From assembly GCA_029008095.1 (NCBI GenBank), contig JAQXJB010000001.1, positions 1 to 64,000 of the forward strand: a stretch of DNA of 64,000 nt, written 5' to 3'. The notes under the pieces are model-generated. The model was not told the DNA's origin, ran no database searches, and saw only the letters and a program-made list of their open reading frames with translations. Made by a program: the position numbers and the translations under genes. Below are positions 40,964 through 49,888 of this stretch, in pieces. This stretch comes from Clostridiales bacterium. Lineage in GTDB: Bacteria > Bacillota > Clostridia > Oscillospirales > Oscillospiraceae. Position 1 is the first letter of the stretch, and each line of letters begins with the position of its first letter.

Positions 40964-41232
40964 CCATTCACAGCAGCTTGTCAAAAAACGATTGTGCTTA
41001 TGAGGATGCACGCACAGAATGATACTGCCATTCAGTGATATACTGCGGAGATTCTTCACGATCTTCAGAATGACACAACCTTTAGACTTGTACGATGTAA
41101 CGACAAAACGCAAAACCGAAAGACTATGTCATTCTGAGCCCCGCCGAAGGCGGGAGTGCGAAGAATCTCCGGCGGTCTCGAGAGATAGGCACTTACGGAA
41201 AAACACTTTTTGACAGTCTAAACCGTTCACAG
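40962..41232. mobile_element. MITE-like repeat element
   Basis: Fills most of the gene-free stretch 40964-41348. Flanking direct repeats AACCATTCACAG (40962-40973) and AACCGTTCACAG (41221-41232). Inside them inverted TGTCAAAAA / TTTTTGACA (40979-40987, 41207-41215), and inside that a second inverted pair CGGAGATTCTTC...TCAGAATGACA (41046-41075) against TGTCATTCTGA...GAAGAATCTCCG (41127-41171), with hairpin CCCGCC/GGCGGG at 41140-41154. No coding potential. The GTCATTCTGAG...GAAGAATC pattern resembles palindromic repeats common in gut Firmicutes. Confidence 0.65.
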
Positions 41233-41348
41233 TTGAGTGTGTCTGTCTGATGACATGCGGCATTGCGGAAAAGCATGAAAACTCGGCAGGGCATATCAGG
41301 AACTCTGTACGCTTTACACGAATAGACTATATAAGGATCAGTATTAAA

Positions 41349-42419
41349 ATGGATAGCTATTTTTTGATCATTACGGTTATAGATGTATTTGTTCTGGCAA
41401 TCATGTGTATTCTCACCAAGCACAATGAAACTCTTCAAAAAAGGCAAAGGCGCTTGTTTATCCTGTCTTTTTTATTGATTATTGCGATCTCGCTCTTAGA
41501 GGTAGTAAGCGTGGCTGTGGATAAAGGCCCCGCGTCGTTAAGGTGGGTCAATATTATTTCGAATTATCTTGGATTCGGATTGACGCCGGCGATCCCGATC
41601 ATTCTCGCTGCCGCATTGGAAAAGAACCGCAGCACAAAATACGCTCTTATCATTGAGGCTGTATATCTGATATTTTTAGCGATTTCATTCCCTCTCCGAA
41701 TGATTTTCTACGTTGATCAGAACAACCAATATATGCGGGGAAAATTTTTCGGAATATTCATCTTTATCTATATTGCAGGAATCATTTATCTGCTTGCTAT
41801 GACTCTGCGGGTCATTGCCAGTTACCAGAACAAAAGCAAAACCAGCGTTTATCCAATTATTGCATTCGTATTGGCGTGCACAACGATACAGGTAGTATTT
41901 CCGCAGGTTCATGTAACATGGCTATGCGTGTCGCTTCTGTCAATTCTTTACTATACATATTGCAACGGAATGTGGCAGCAGTTGGATGGTCTCACCGGAT
42001 TGCTCAATCAGAAAAGCTATCTGAATCTCCCCGCCTCATTTCCACAAGGCGGAACGCTGGTCGCATTGGACATAGATGATTTCAAGCATATTAACGATAC
42101 TTACGGTCACTTGATTGGAGACCAATGTCTGAAAGAAATAGCAGCCTGCATAAAAAAAGCATATTCAAAACACGGGTTATGCTATCGTATCGGCGGAGAC
42201 GAGTTTTGTGTTATGCTGGGCGAAAACGCGGAGCCGGAAGCATGCTATATAAGCCTGCTGAAGGAATTGGACGTCAGAAGAAAAGCTCTGGATATCCTTC
42301 CGTCCGTGGCCATCGGTTCAGTGCCGTTTGCGGCAGGTGACGATATTTTGAGGGCCAAAGAAACTGCCGATAATAATATGTATCAATTCAAGAGAACGCG
42401 TAAAAAGCAGGTACTCTAA
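41349..42419 (+). CDS. membrane diguanylate cyclase (GGDEF)
   Basis: 356 aa. Six to seven transmembrane helices in the first about 200 residues, then a GGDEF domain with DGLTGLLNQKSY, ALDIDDFKHINDTYGHLIGD and an intact active site RIGGDEFCVM. The inhibitory RxxD site is not seen upstream of it. It should make c-di-GMP. I start at ATG 41349 behind AAGGAT; the upstream ATG 41250 lies near the MITE-like repeat. Followed by an HD-GYP gene, so synthesis and breakdown are paired. Confidence 0.88.
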   Translation: MDSYFLIITVIDVFVLAIMCILTKHNETLQKRQRRLFILSFLLIIAISLLEVVSVAVDKGPASLRWVNIISNYLGFGLTPAIPIILAAALEKNRSTKYALIIEAVYLIFLAISFPLRMIFYVDQNNQYMRGKFFGIFIFIYIAGIIYLLAMTLRVIASYQNKSKTSVYPIIAFVLACTTIQVVFPQVHVTWLCVSLLSILYYTYCNGMWQQLDGLTGLLNQKSYLNLPASFPQGGTLVALDIDDFKHINDTYGHLIGDQCLKEIAACIKKAYSKHGLCYRIGGDEFCVMLGENAEPEACYISLLKELDVRRKALDILPSVAIGSVPFAAGDDILRAKETADNNMYQFKRTRKKQVL

Positions 42420-42492
42420 CGCGAAAAGCGATGCACGCCGCGGTAAGTAACGGAAACCAGTATGATTTCAGAAAGGATAGAGAGGCGATAAT

Positions 42493-43671
42493 ATGAAATT
42501 TACAGAAGGCTTGACAATTGATTTTGAGAACGATGCAGATCGCCGCATGTCGTCTATCTGCCGCATCATGATCCTGCTGCTGATTATTGTCATGCTCTTA
42601 AACCGATTTCATGTGTTCAAAATATCCAACACAATTTATCCAACACTGTTGATATCAATGGTGATTTTATTTGTTCCCACTATATTATATGACTTTATGC
42701 ATCTGCGCAGTAAATTCACACGCTATTTTGTACTGACGCTTGTTGTGATGATGGCAGGTGTATTATATTCCATTCTGTCCTATCACGTTATCATCATGCT
42801 GGTGTTTCCCGTTGTGGTCGCCTGCTTGTATTGCGATAAAAAAAGCGTACTATTTACCGCCATACTTAGCGTCCCGGTTATGGTAGCCAGCCACCTGATC
42901 GCGCTGCATCTGAAAAACGTGCCCGACGAACCGCTGGTTACGCTTTACGGGGTATTGGTATATGGAGTACTGCCTCGTGTCATCGAGCTTTTTGCCATAA
43001 CTGTTATCTGCTGTAGCATAACGGAAAAGCTGCAGCGCCTGATAAATGATCTGATTGAAAAGAATAATGACCTCTATGCCGACCAGCAGACGCTTGTAAC
43101 CTCATTGGCAGAGCTGGTCGAGGCGCAGAGCCGCGAGACCGGTCAGCATGTCAAGCGTGTCGCGGCATATACGGATATTTTCTGCCATGCCCTTGGCTTA
43201 TCTGATGAAGAGACCTGGAAAGTAAGCGTGGCCAGCATGATGCACGATGTAGGCAAGATAAGCGTACCTCAGGACATACTGAATAAGCCGTCAAAATTGA
43301 CGGAGGCTGAGTTTTCCGAAGTAAAGAAGCATGTGGACTATGGGTACAAATTGCTGCATAATTCTCCCGGCGAAATTATGCAGATAGCGGCTCATATCGC
43401 GCAAGAACACCATGAGCGGTTCGACGGCACTGGTTACCAGAAGCAATTAAAGGGAGAAGAGATCAACCTATACGCGAGATGTGTAGCAATAGCCGATGTG
43501 TTTGACGCATTGGTAAGCAAACGCCACTATAAGGATGAATGGGACCCGCAGAGAGCCCGCGCTGAGATCGTATCACAGGCAGGCCGTCAATTTGACCCTA
43601 AGCTTGTCGAATTATTCGATAGTCATTTTGACGAGTTTCTTGATGTAATGTCACGTTACCCCGAGCAGTAA
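42493..43671 (+). CDS. membrane HD-GYP-like phosphodiesterase
   Basis: 392 aa: five to six transmembrane helices (about 22-178), coiled region, and an HD domain with MMHDVGK (His251-Asp252) and HHERFDGTGYQ (306-316). The GYP motif reads GYQ. Other HD-GYP marks (DALVSKRHYKDEW, GRQFDPKLVELF) are kept. It likely degrades c-di-GMP made by the upstream cyclase. AGGATAGAGAGG region before the ATG. Confidence 0.88.
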   Translation: MKFTEGLTIDFENDADRRMSSICRIMILLLIIVMLLNRFHVFKISNTIYPTLLISMVILFVPTILYDFMHLRSKFTRYFVLTLVVMMAGVLYSILSYHVIIMLVFPVVVACLYCDKKSVLFTAILSVPVMVASHLIALHLKNVPDEPLVTLYGVLVYGVLPRVIELFAITVICCSITEKLQRLINDLIEKNNDLYADQQTLVTSLAELVEAQSRETGQHVKRVAAYTDIFCHALGLSDEETWKVSVASMMHDVGKISVPQDILNKPSKLTEAEFSEVKKHVDYGYKLLHNSPGEIMQIAAHIAQEHHERFDGTGYQKQLKGEEINLYARCVAIADVFDALVSKRHYKDEWDPQRARAEIVSQAGRQFDPKLVELFDSHFDEFLDVMSRYPEQ

Positions 43672-43743
43672 CCCTATATAGGGAATACCAAAATCGCTGT
43701 TTGCTAAAAAGGTTCCCCATGACCGGAGAGGAATGGCATTCAA

Positions 43744-43953
43744 ATGAGTAAATACGACCCCTTGTGGAACTGGATAAGAGAAAACGGCACAGACAGCTTC
43801 AAGCTTACCTATGCCGAGATAGAGAAAATAGCCGGCCTGCCCATAGACCATTCTTTCTTGACGTATAAGAAAGAGCTTACGGAATACGGCTACAAGGTCG
43901 GTAAGATATCCATGAAGAAACAGACGGTTGCGTTTGAGAAAATAAAGTATTGA
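43744..43953 (+). CDS. small hypothetical protein
   Basis: 69 aa, MSKYDPLWNWIRENGTDSFK..., with a KLTYAEIEKIAG helix and GKISMKKQTVAFEKI end. Small soluble proteins of this pattern are frequent in Firmicutes genomes, often near mobile regions; function unknown. GGAGAGG about 13 nt upstream. Terminator follows at 43998-44036. Confidence 0.65.
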   Translation: MSKYDPLWNWIRENGTDSFKLTYAEIEKIAGLPIDHSFLTYKKELTEYGYKVGKISMKKQTVAFEKIKY

Positions 43954-43997
43954 GTCGATGACAGCACGGAGTTATTGACAGATGAAAATATGGCATG

Positions 43998-44036
43998 AAA
44001 ATGACAAGCCCGATACACACGGACTTGTCATTTTTT
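43998..44036 (+). terminator. intrinsic terminator
   Basis: AAAATGACAAG / CTTGTCATTTT, 11-bp stem, followed by TTTTTT. Confidence 0.88.
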
Positions 44037-44115
44037 CACTTTAGCTCTATGAATTTTGTCCCTATTGTGTTAAACTATAGCGTACGTTTCAAAACATTAT
44101 ATAAGGAGAATCATC

Positions 44116-44526
44116 ATGACTTACGAGGTTTCCTGCGGCGCTGTGGTATTCACCCGCGCGGCAGGCCAGATCAAATACGTTATAATCAAGTCTACCGAGG
44201 GCTGGTACGGCTTTCCCAAGGGTCATGTTGAACCCGGCGAAACAGAGGCGGAGACCGCCCTGCGGGAGATATACGAGGAGACCGGACTGAAGGTAACGAT
44301 CCTTCCCGGCTTCAGGACCACCGACGAGCATGGGCTGCCCAAAAAGCCCGGCGTTATCAAGCGGGTAATATACTTCGCCGCCGAATACAGCGGGCAGGAG
44401 ATACGGCGCCAGGAAGAGGAGCTGAGTGAAGCGAAGCTTATGAGCTTTGACGAGGCCATGAGCGTTTTCCAATTTGAAAGCTCACGCCGCATTCTCCGGG
44501 AGGCCCACGACTTTCTCAGCAAATAA
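44116..44526 (+). CDS. Nudix hydrolase
   Basis: 136 aa. A perfect Nudix box GX5EX7REUXEEXGU spans residues 36-58 (Gly36, Glu42, Arg50-Glu51, Glu54-Glu55, Gly57). Looks like the diadenosine-polyphosphate/NUDT2-like short form (WGFPKGHVE-type, here YGFPKGHVE). Substrate not assigned. The stop codon is the first base pair of a long tRNA-like inverted repeat. Confidence 0.9.
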   Translation: MTYEVSCGAVVFTRAAGQIKYVIIKSTEGWYGFPKGHVEPGETEAETALREIYEETGLKVTILPGFRTTDEHGLPKKPGVIKRVIYFAAEYSGQEIRRQEEELSEAKLMSFDEAMSVFQFESSRRILREAHDFLSK

Positions 44527-44684
44527 AGGCAACGGGAGTCGAACCTGTGCCGCATTCCGGCGGCCCTGTTCGGCGCTTTTTGCCTTGTTGTCCTTGCCTT
44601 GCTAACGAATTTTCAAGACCGTTGACGCAGCATGGGCGGAAATCCGCCCGAAAAAACCGGCACGGGTTCGATTCCCGTTGCCTT
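44526..44684. repeat. tRNA-3'-end-like long inverted repeat
   Basis: 27-nt arms AAGGCAACGGGAGTCGAACC... (44526-44552) and its inverted partner (44658-44684), two mismatches. Each arm read outward is a tRNA T-arm plus acceptor strand: ACGGG-TTCGATT-CCCGT-TGCCTT on the plus strand. Between them 105 nt with hairpins GGGCGG/CCGCCC and GCCGC/GCGGC, the latter like long variable arms. No complete tRNA can be folded on either strand. Confidence 0.6.
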
Positions 44685-44700
44685 AAGTAAGGTGAACATA

Positions 44701-46137
44701 ATGACAAAAACCTATGTTGCCAATGTGCCCGACCACATCGGCGCGTTTCTCCAGGCCAGCAGGCGATTTGCCGCTCTCGGCATAAACATCACCCGCGTGA
44801 GCTACAACAAGGCCATCGATTCACACACCATTTTTCTCGACGTTGATGGCACGCCCGAGCAGCTTGCCGAAGCGGACAAGCAGATGGCGGAGATAGGCTA
44901 TCTGCAAAACCGCGCGGAAAGCTCCAACGTTATACTGATCGAATTTCAGCTCAGGGACGAGCCGGGCAGCGTGACCCGTATACTTGAGCTCATCGCTGCA
45001 TTCAACTTCAACATATCCTACATGAGCTCTCAAGCCGTCAGCGGCGAGTATCAGTTCTTCAAGATGGGTCTCTTCGTGGAGAGCAGAGCCGCCATTGAGG
45101 ACTTTGTCCACCGCGCCAAGCAGATATGCAGCATCCGCATCATTGACTACAACCGCTCGGAGCGAACCTTTGACAACAGCATTTTCTATAACTCTTTCGT
45201 AAACAGTCTCATTGAGGCCAGCGGCATATCTCCCTCGGCAAAGAATGACCTTCTGGTGAACTCCAATCTGGCGATGCAGATACTTGACGAGCAGGGACTG
45301 TCCCCCTACCGTACCTTCGACAGCATAAGCAAATTTGCCGACATGCTGGCGAGCTGCCGCGGCGCGTCGTTCTCCCCCAGAGTTACACGCCACAGCATCA
45401 CCGGGGCCACGGAGATAATTCTCATAGAGCCTCCCTGCGGCAGCAACACCGCTATCATCCGAAGCGGCAAAAAGTACCTCTTCATCGACAGCGGCTACGC
45501 CTACTACAAGGACGAGATGCTCTCTCTGTTCCGCAGTCTTATTCCCTGCTTTGACGAGATGGAGAAAACCATACTCATCACCCACGCCGACGTGGACCAC
45601 TGCGGCCTGCTCCCCATGTTCGACAGGATAATCGCCAGCGCAAAGAGCGCCGCATCCCTCACGCGAGAATTTCGCGGCGAGGACGGCTACCGTGAGCAGA
45701 ATGCCCTGCACAAGCCCTACATCCGCATCTGCAAAACTCTGACGGAGTACGCGCCGCCCTCCCCCGATAAGCTCAGCGTTCCCTGGGCAGAGTGCGACCC
45801 GGATCAAGGAGTGCTGTGGCAGATAGGCTTTTTCAGCTTCGGTGACCTCAGCTTCGAGGTCTACGAGGCACGCGGCGGACATCTCCCCGGCGAGATCGTG
45901 CTCATTGATTACGAACACCGCATTGCCTTCACCGGCGACGTATATGTGAACATGAAGGGCATGACCTCCGAGCAGAAGCAGTATAATCAGTACGCACCCA
46001 TACTCATGACCTCCGTGGACACCGACCCCAAGCTCTGCGCGGAGCAGCGCAAGGCCGTGTTCCAGCGGCTGGGTGCGGGAAGCTGGAAGGTATTCGGCGC
46101 GCACGGCATCTGTGCCGATTACGACCCCGCAAAATAG
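44701..46137 (+). CDS. tandem ACT domain - MBL-fold hydrolase fusion
   Basis: 478 aa. Two ACT repeats (about 4-70 VPDHIGAFLQASRRFAALGI and 76-145 EFQLRDEPGSVTRILELI) are fused to a metallo-beta-lactamase-like domain (about 225-470) with THADVDHCG (H-x-D-x-D-H variant), GGHLPGEIVLID and AFTGDVYV metal motifs. The fusion suggests an amino-acid-sensing hydrolase; substrate unknown. ATG 44701 lies behind AAGGTGAA; the ORF could start at 44632 but that is inside the tRNA-like repeat. Confidence 0.82.
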   Translation: MTKTYVANVPDHIGAFLQASRRFAALGINITRVSYNKAIDSHTIFLDVDGTPEQLAEADKQMAEIGYLQNRAESSNVILIEFQLRDEPGSVTRILELIAAFNFNISYMSSQAVSGEYQFFKMGLFVESRAAIEDFVHRAKQICSIRIIDYNRSERTFDNSIFYNSFVNSLIEASGISPSAKNDLLVNSNLAMQILDEQGLSPYRTFDSISKFADMLASCRGASFSPRVTRHSITGATEIILIEPPCGSNTAIIRSGKKYLFIDSGYAYYKDEMLSLFRSLIPCFDEMEKTILITHADVDHCGLLPMFDRIIASAKSAASLTREFRGEDGYREQNALHKPYIRICKTLTEYAPPSPDKLSVPWAECDPDQGVLWQIGFFSFGDLSFEVYEARGGHLPGEIVLIDYEHRIAFTGDVYVNMKGMTSEQKQYNQYAPILMTSVDTDPKLCAEQRKAVFQRLGAGSWKVFGAHGICADYDPAK

Positions 46138-46187
46138 CGGTCTCATATTGAAAAAAGCCGCGAAGTATTATATACTGTTAAAAAAAT

Positions 46188-47558
46188 ATGAAAGTAGTTG
46201 ATGACTTGTCCAGAGAAAGCTTTGGCTCCAGGCTTGGTTTCATCCTCGTCAGCGCAGGCTGCGCGATCGGTATAGGCAATGTATGGAAATTCCCCTATGT
46301 TGCCGGTGAAAACGGCGGCGGCGTGTTCGTTCTGTTCTATCTGCTGTTTCTCGTTATTATGGGAATCCCCGTTCTCACTATGGAGCTGGCCGTAGGCCGC
46401 GCCAGCCGCCAGAGCGTTGTTCAGGGCTACAAGGCCCTTGAGCCGGCAAAGAGCAAGTGGCACATCCACGGCTGGTTCTGCATCCTTGGCTGTTATCTGC
46501 TGATGATGTATTATACCACTGTTTCCGGCTGGATGCTGGGCTATTTCTTCAAGTTCGCCTGCGGCACCTTCTCCGGAATCAGCACCGATGCTGTGGACGG
46601 CGTTTTCTCCGCTATGCTGTCCAGCCCCGGCGAAATGATACTCTGGATGGCGATAACCGTTGTAGGCGGCCTTGTCGTATGCAGCTTCGGACTTCAGAAG
46701 GGTCTTGAACGCATAAGCAAGTTCATGATGCTCGGGCTTCTGCTGCTGATAATCGTCCTCGCGGTAAACAGCATTACGCTGGACAACGCCGCTGAAGGAC
46801 TGAAGTTTTATCTGCTTCCCGACTTTGGCCGCGCCGCGCAGGAAGGTCTGGGCAAAGTTATCACCGCGGCAATGAATCAATCCTTCTTTACTCTCAGCCT
46901 CGGCATTGCCTCTATGGAAATATTCGGCAGCTATATGAGCAAGGAACATACACTGGGCGGCGAATCCGCCCGTATTTGCGCCGTTGACACCTTCGTGGCG
47001 CTGCTTGCCGGCCTCATCATTTTTCCCGCCTGCTTCAGCTTCGGCGTGGAGCCGAACGCCGGCCCTCCCCTCATTTTCCAAACGCTGCCCAAGGTATTCG
47101 CAAACATGCCCGGCGGCCGCATCTGGGGCACGCTGTTTTTTCTGTTTATGACCTTCGCCAGTTTCTCCACCGTTATCGCTGTGTTTGAAAACCTGCTGGC
47201 AAGCTGCATGGATAACTTCAAGTGGAGCAGAAAGAAATCCGCTATTGTAAACGCCTTCGTTCTGCTTATCGCAAGCCTGCCCTGCATATTCGGCTATAAT
47301 ATCTGGAGCGAGCTGAAACTCATAAACGGACAGGATGTGCTGGGCAGCGAGGACTTTATCGTGAGCAATATTCTGCTGCCCCTGGGCGCGCTGATATACG
47401 TTCTCTTTTGCACTACAAAATTTGGCTGGGGCTTTGACAATTATCTGGCTGAGGCCAACACCGGCAGCGGCCTGAGGCTTCCCCGCTGGCTGAAAAACTA
47501 TCTCCGCTTCGTTCTCCCCGTACTTATTATCATCATCTTTATTCAAGGTCTTATCTGA
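46188..47558 (+). CDS. sodium-dependent transporter of the NSS family
   Basis: 456 aa with about eleven transmembrane helices. The N-terminal SNF signature SRLGFILVSAGCAIGIGNVW, GENGGGVFVLFYLLF and PVLTMELAVGRAS are intact, including Na+ site glycines. Transports an amino acid or related amine with sodium. Only about 50 nt from the ACT-MBL gene, so possibly functionally linked (inference). Ended by a strong terminator. Confidence 0.93.
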   Translation: MKVVDDLSRESFGSRLGFILVSAGCAIGIGNVWKFPYVAGENGGGVFVLFYLLFLVIMGIPVLTMELAVGRASRQSVVQGYKALEPAKSKWHIHGWFCILGCYLLMMYYTTVSGWMLGYFFKFACGTFSGISTDAVDGVFSAMLSSPGEMILWMAITVVGGLVVCSFGLQKGLERISKFMMLGLLLLIIVLAVNSITLDNAAEGLKFYLLPDFGRAAQEGLGKVITAAMNQSFFTLSLGIASMEIFGSYMSKEHTLGGESARICAVDTFVALLAGLIIFPACFSFGVEPNAGPPLIFQTLPKVFANMPGGRIWGTLFFLFMTFASFSTVIAVFENLLASCMDNFKWSRKKSAIVNAFVLLIASLPCIFGYNIWSELKLINGQDVLGSEDFIVSNILLPLGALIYVLFCTTKFGWGFDNYLAEANTGSGLRLPRWLKNYLRFVLPVLIIIIFIQGLI

Positions 47559-47591
47559 GCCTCGTCCCGAACGGGAAAAGCGCATAAAATG

Positions 47592-47629
47592 ACCGCCACC
47601 GGAATCCCAATTCATCCGGTGGCGGTTTT
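47592..47629 (+). terminator. intrinsic terminator
   Basis: ACCGCCACCGGA / TCCGGTGGCGGT, 12-bp stem, TTTTA tail. Confidence 0.9.
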
Positions 47630-47630
47630 A

Positions 47631-48950
47631 TTATACGTCGAATATCATTACATTTTCGTCCTCTCCGGAGCATTGCTCCCAGCGGGGCAGGCCATTGGTG
47701 TTTGGGTCGCCTGTCTTTATAAAGCTGCACCAATAGTCGGTCATCGTCTCCGAAAGCTTATAGTCACCCGGAGTCATCATGCGCCAGCAGCGTCCCAGTG
47801 TGCCGAAAACATACCACAGCTCTGATGAGTGAAAAGCTCTCGCGTCATCGCCGGGCAGTGCCCTGTCGAAGGAATAAACGTAGGTCTTTCCTCCATGCTC
47901 CCGGCGTATGGCTGCAAAATCAAGGCAGCCCCGCCAGAGTGGGCCACGGTCGCCGCTTTGAAGCATTTCCTCGCTTACACCCATATCGTTTTTCGTACTG
48001 CCCAGCATATAGTCAATATCATGCTCCATGCCCGCTTCAAGGCATGCGTCCGTACCCCCGGTCAGGACAAAACCGTCTACGACTGGCTCAAAGGGCATCC
48101 CCGGCGAACGTCCGGACTGCATAAGGGCAATAGTGGAATTCATGATATCTCTTGGGCTGAGTTTTCTCAGGCTCTCGGCGGTCTCCGCCCCGGAAAACTC
48201 GGAAAAAGCGCTGCCCACGGCCTCTCCCTGAGCCTGACTGCGTCCCAGACCGAAGCCGCTGTTATACCCGCCGCCGCTCTGCATGATCGCGCCCTGAAAC
48301 AGTCCCTTTGCCAAGGGTGAGGAGCTGAGCGCCTGAACGCTCATCGCTCCGGCCGACTGGCCCATAATGACGATACGCTCCCTGTCTCCGCCAAAGGCCT
48401 CAATATTCTCATTCACCCATTTGAGAGCCGCGATCTGATCGAGAAGTCCGTAATTTCCGCAGCGGCCATTCTCGTCCTCCGCCGACAGGGCTGGATGGCA
48501 GAGGAAACCAAAGGCGCCTACGCGGTAATTTATCGTGACGAGGATAACGCCCCGGCGGCAGAAAGCCTCGCCGTCAAACTCCATCTCAGAGCTGAAGCCG
48601 TGCATAAAAGCGCCGCCGTGTATCCAAAAGGCCACAGGGTACTTCTCCCCCGCCTTTTGCTCAGGCGCCCAGATATTCAGATATAGGCAGTCCTCACTCA
48701 TAGGCGGCAGATAGGCCGGGTCAGAGTAAAACTCCTTGCCGTAAAAGCTGTCCGGCAGTTGGGCAAGCTGATGCTCCCGAGCCGGAAACTCCGTTGCCTC
48801 CATAATGCCGTCCCATGGCAGGGGACGCATGGGCGGACGCCAGCGCAATTCTCCTACAGGCGCTTTGGCATAGGGTATTCCCAGAAATGCCGTGCAGCCC
48901 TCACATTTCTTTCCCACAAGACTTCCGCTTTTGGTTTTTACTATCCGCAT
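47631..48950 (-). CDS. type-B carboxylesterase family protein
   Basis: 439 aa alpha/beta hydrolase. The oxyanion region WIHGGAFMHG, nucleophile elbow GQSAGAMS (family usually GESAGA), and a C-terminal catalytic histidine in FHSSELWYVFG are visible. No signal peptide, so cytoplasmic. Shorter than the 500-aa norm; hydrolyses unknown esters. Confidence 0.87.
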   Translation of the reverse strand: MRIVKTKSGSLVGKKCEGCTAFLGIPYAKAPVGELRWRPPMRPLPWDGIMEATEFPAREHQLAQLPDSFYGKEFYSDPAYLPPMSEDCLYLNIWAPEQKAGEKYPVAFWIHGGAFMHGFSSEMEFDGEAFCRRGVILVTINYRVGAFGFLCHPALSAEDENGRCGNYGLLDQIAALKWVNENIEAFGGDRERIVIMGQSAGAMSVQALSSSPLAKGLFQGAIMQSGGGYNSGFGLGRSQAQGEAVGSAFSEFSGAETAESLRKLSPRDIMNSTIALMQSGRSPGMPFEPVVDGFVLTGGTDACLEAGMEHDIDYMLGSTKNDMGVSEEMLQSGDRGPLWRGCLDFAAIRREHGGKTYVYSFDRALPGDDARAFHSSELWYVFGTLGRCWRMMTPGDYKLSETMTDYWCSFIKTGDPNTNGLPRWEQCSGEDENVMIFDV

Positions 48951-49070
48951 ATCCCGCTCCCCTTTCCGGCTTTATTTTTTATTAACAATATGATACATCT
49001 TTTTCACAGAATTTGCAATAGCCTGCCGACGCGGTTTGCATCGGCAGGCCATTTATATGTATGCAGTCTA

Positions 49071-49865
49071 TCAATAAATACCCAGTGAGTGGCCGCCATC
49101 GATGGTGACGATGGTACCGACGACCTGGTCGGCAGCGGGGCTTGCCAGATAAACGGCAAGGGCACCGATCTCGATGGGAGTACCCATTCTCTCGGTGGGG
49201 ATGGATCTCGCAATACCTGCGACAGCCTCCTCAGAGAGCTCGTTAAAGAGGTTGGAATAGGTATATCCGGGGGCGATGGCGTTCATGTTGATGTGGTACT
49301 TAGCCAGCTCCATGCCGACAGCACGGGTGAACTGGTTTACGCCGGCCTTTGCGGTGCAGTAAGCGCTCATGCCGATGGCGCGGCTGGCCACATCACCTGC
49401 GTTGGAGCTGATGTTTACGATCTTTCCGCCCTTGCCAAGCTCTTTCATGTGGCGGCCAACAAAGAAGCTCATGCGGGCTACACCGTTCAGGTCAACATTG
49501 ACACAATGGAAGTAATTGGTCATTTCGTCGTCCATATCAAGGAAATCGCCGTTTGTTCCGACACCGGCGTTATTGACGAGGATGTTTATCTCGCCGTAGT
49601 CTGCGATTATCTTCTCAACGACCTCCTTGCAGCTCTTGGTATCGGACATGTCGGCTCTGTAAAAGGATATCCTGCCGGGATACTGAGCGTTCAGCTCCGC
49701 CGCGACAGCATTGCCGGTCTTTTCATCGCGGCCAATGATGGCGATATTAGCGCCCTCCTGAGCGAAAGCTGTGGCGATGCCGAAGCCTATACCCTTGCTG
49801 CCGCCGGTAATTACCGCGTTCTTGCCTTCGATGGAAAATGCGTTAGTCATGCTGGTAATAGCCAT
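49071..49865 (-). CDS. SDR family oxidoreductase
   Basis: 264 aa. Cofactor motif TGGSKGIGFGIA, NNAGVG, catalytic ISSNAG and Tyr-x3-Lys in SAYCTAKAGV, and a C-terminal VTIDGG, the classical short-chain dehydrogenase set. NAD(P) specificity and substrate not determinable; sequence is gluconate-5-dehydrogenase-like. GGAGG precedes ATG 49865. A GCCTGCCGA/TCGGCAGGC hairpin follows (49021-49049). Confidence 0.9.
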   Translation of the reverse strand: MAITSMTNAFSIEGKNAVITGGSKGIGFGIATAFAQEGANIAIIGRDEKTGNAVAAELNAQYPGRISFYRADMSDTKSCKEVVEKIIADYGEINILVNNAGVGTNGDFLDMDDEMTNYFHCVNVDLNGVARMSFFVGRHMKELGKGGKIVNISSNAGDVASRAIGMSAYCTAKAGVNQFTRAVGMELAKYHINMNAIAPGYTYSNLFNELSEEAVAGIARSIPTERMGTPIEIGALAVYLASPAADQVVGTIVTIDGGHSLGIY

Positions 49866-49888
49866 TTTTATTCCTCCATATTATTTTA

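Noticed and set aside
46143-47615. 490-codon minus-strand ORF opposite the NSS transporter
   Set aside because: Antisense shadow; composition rich in His/Gln/Ala from the complement of hydrophobic codons.
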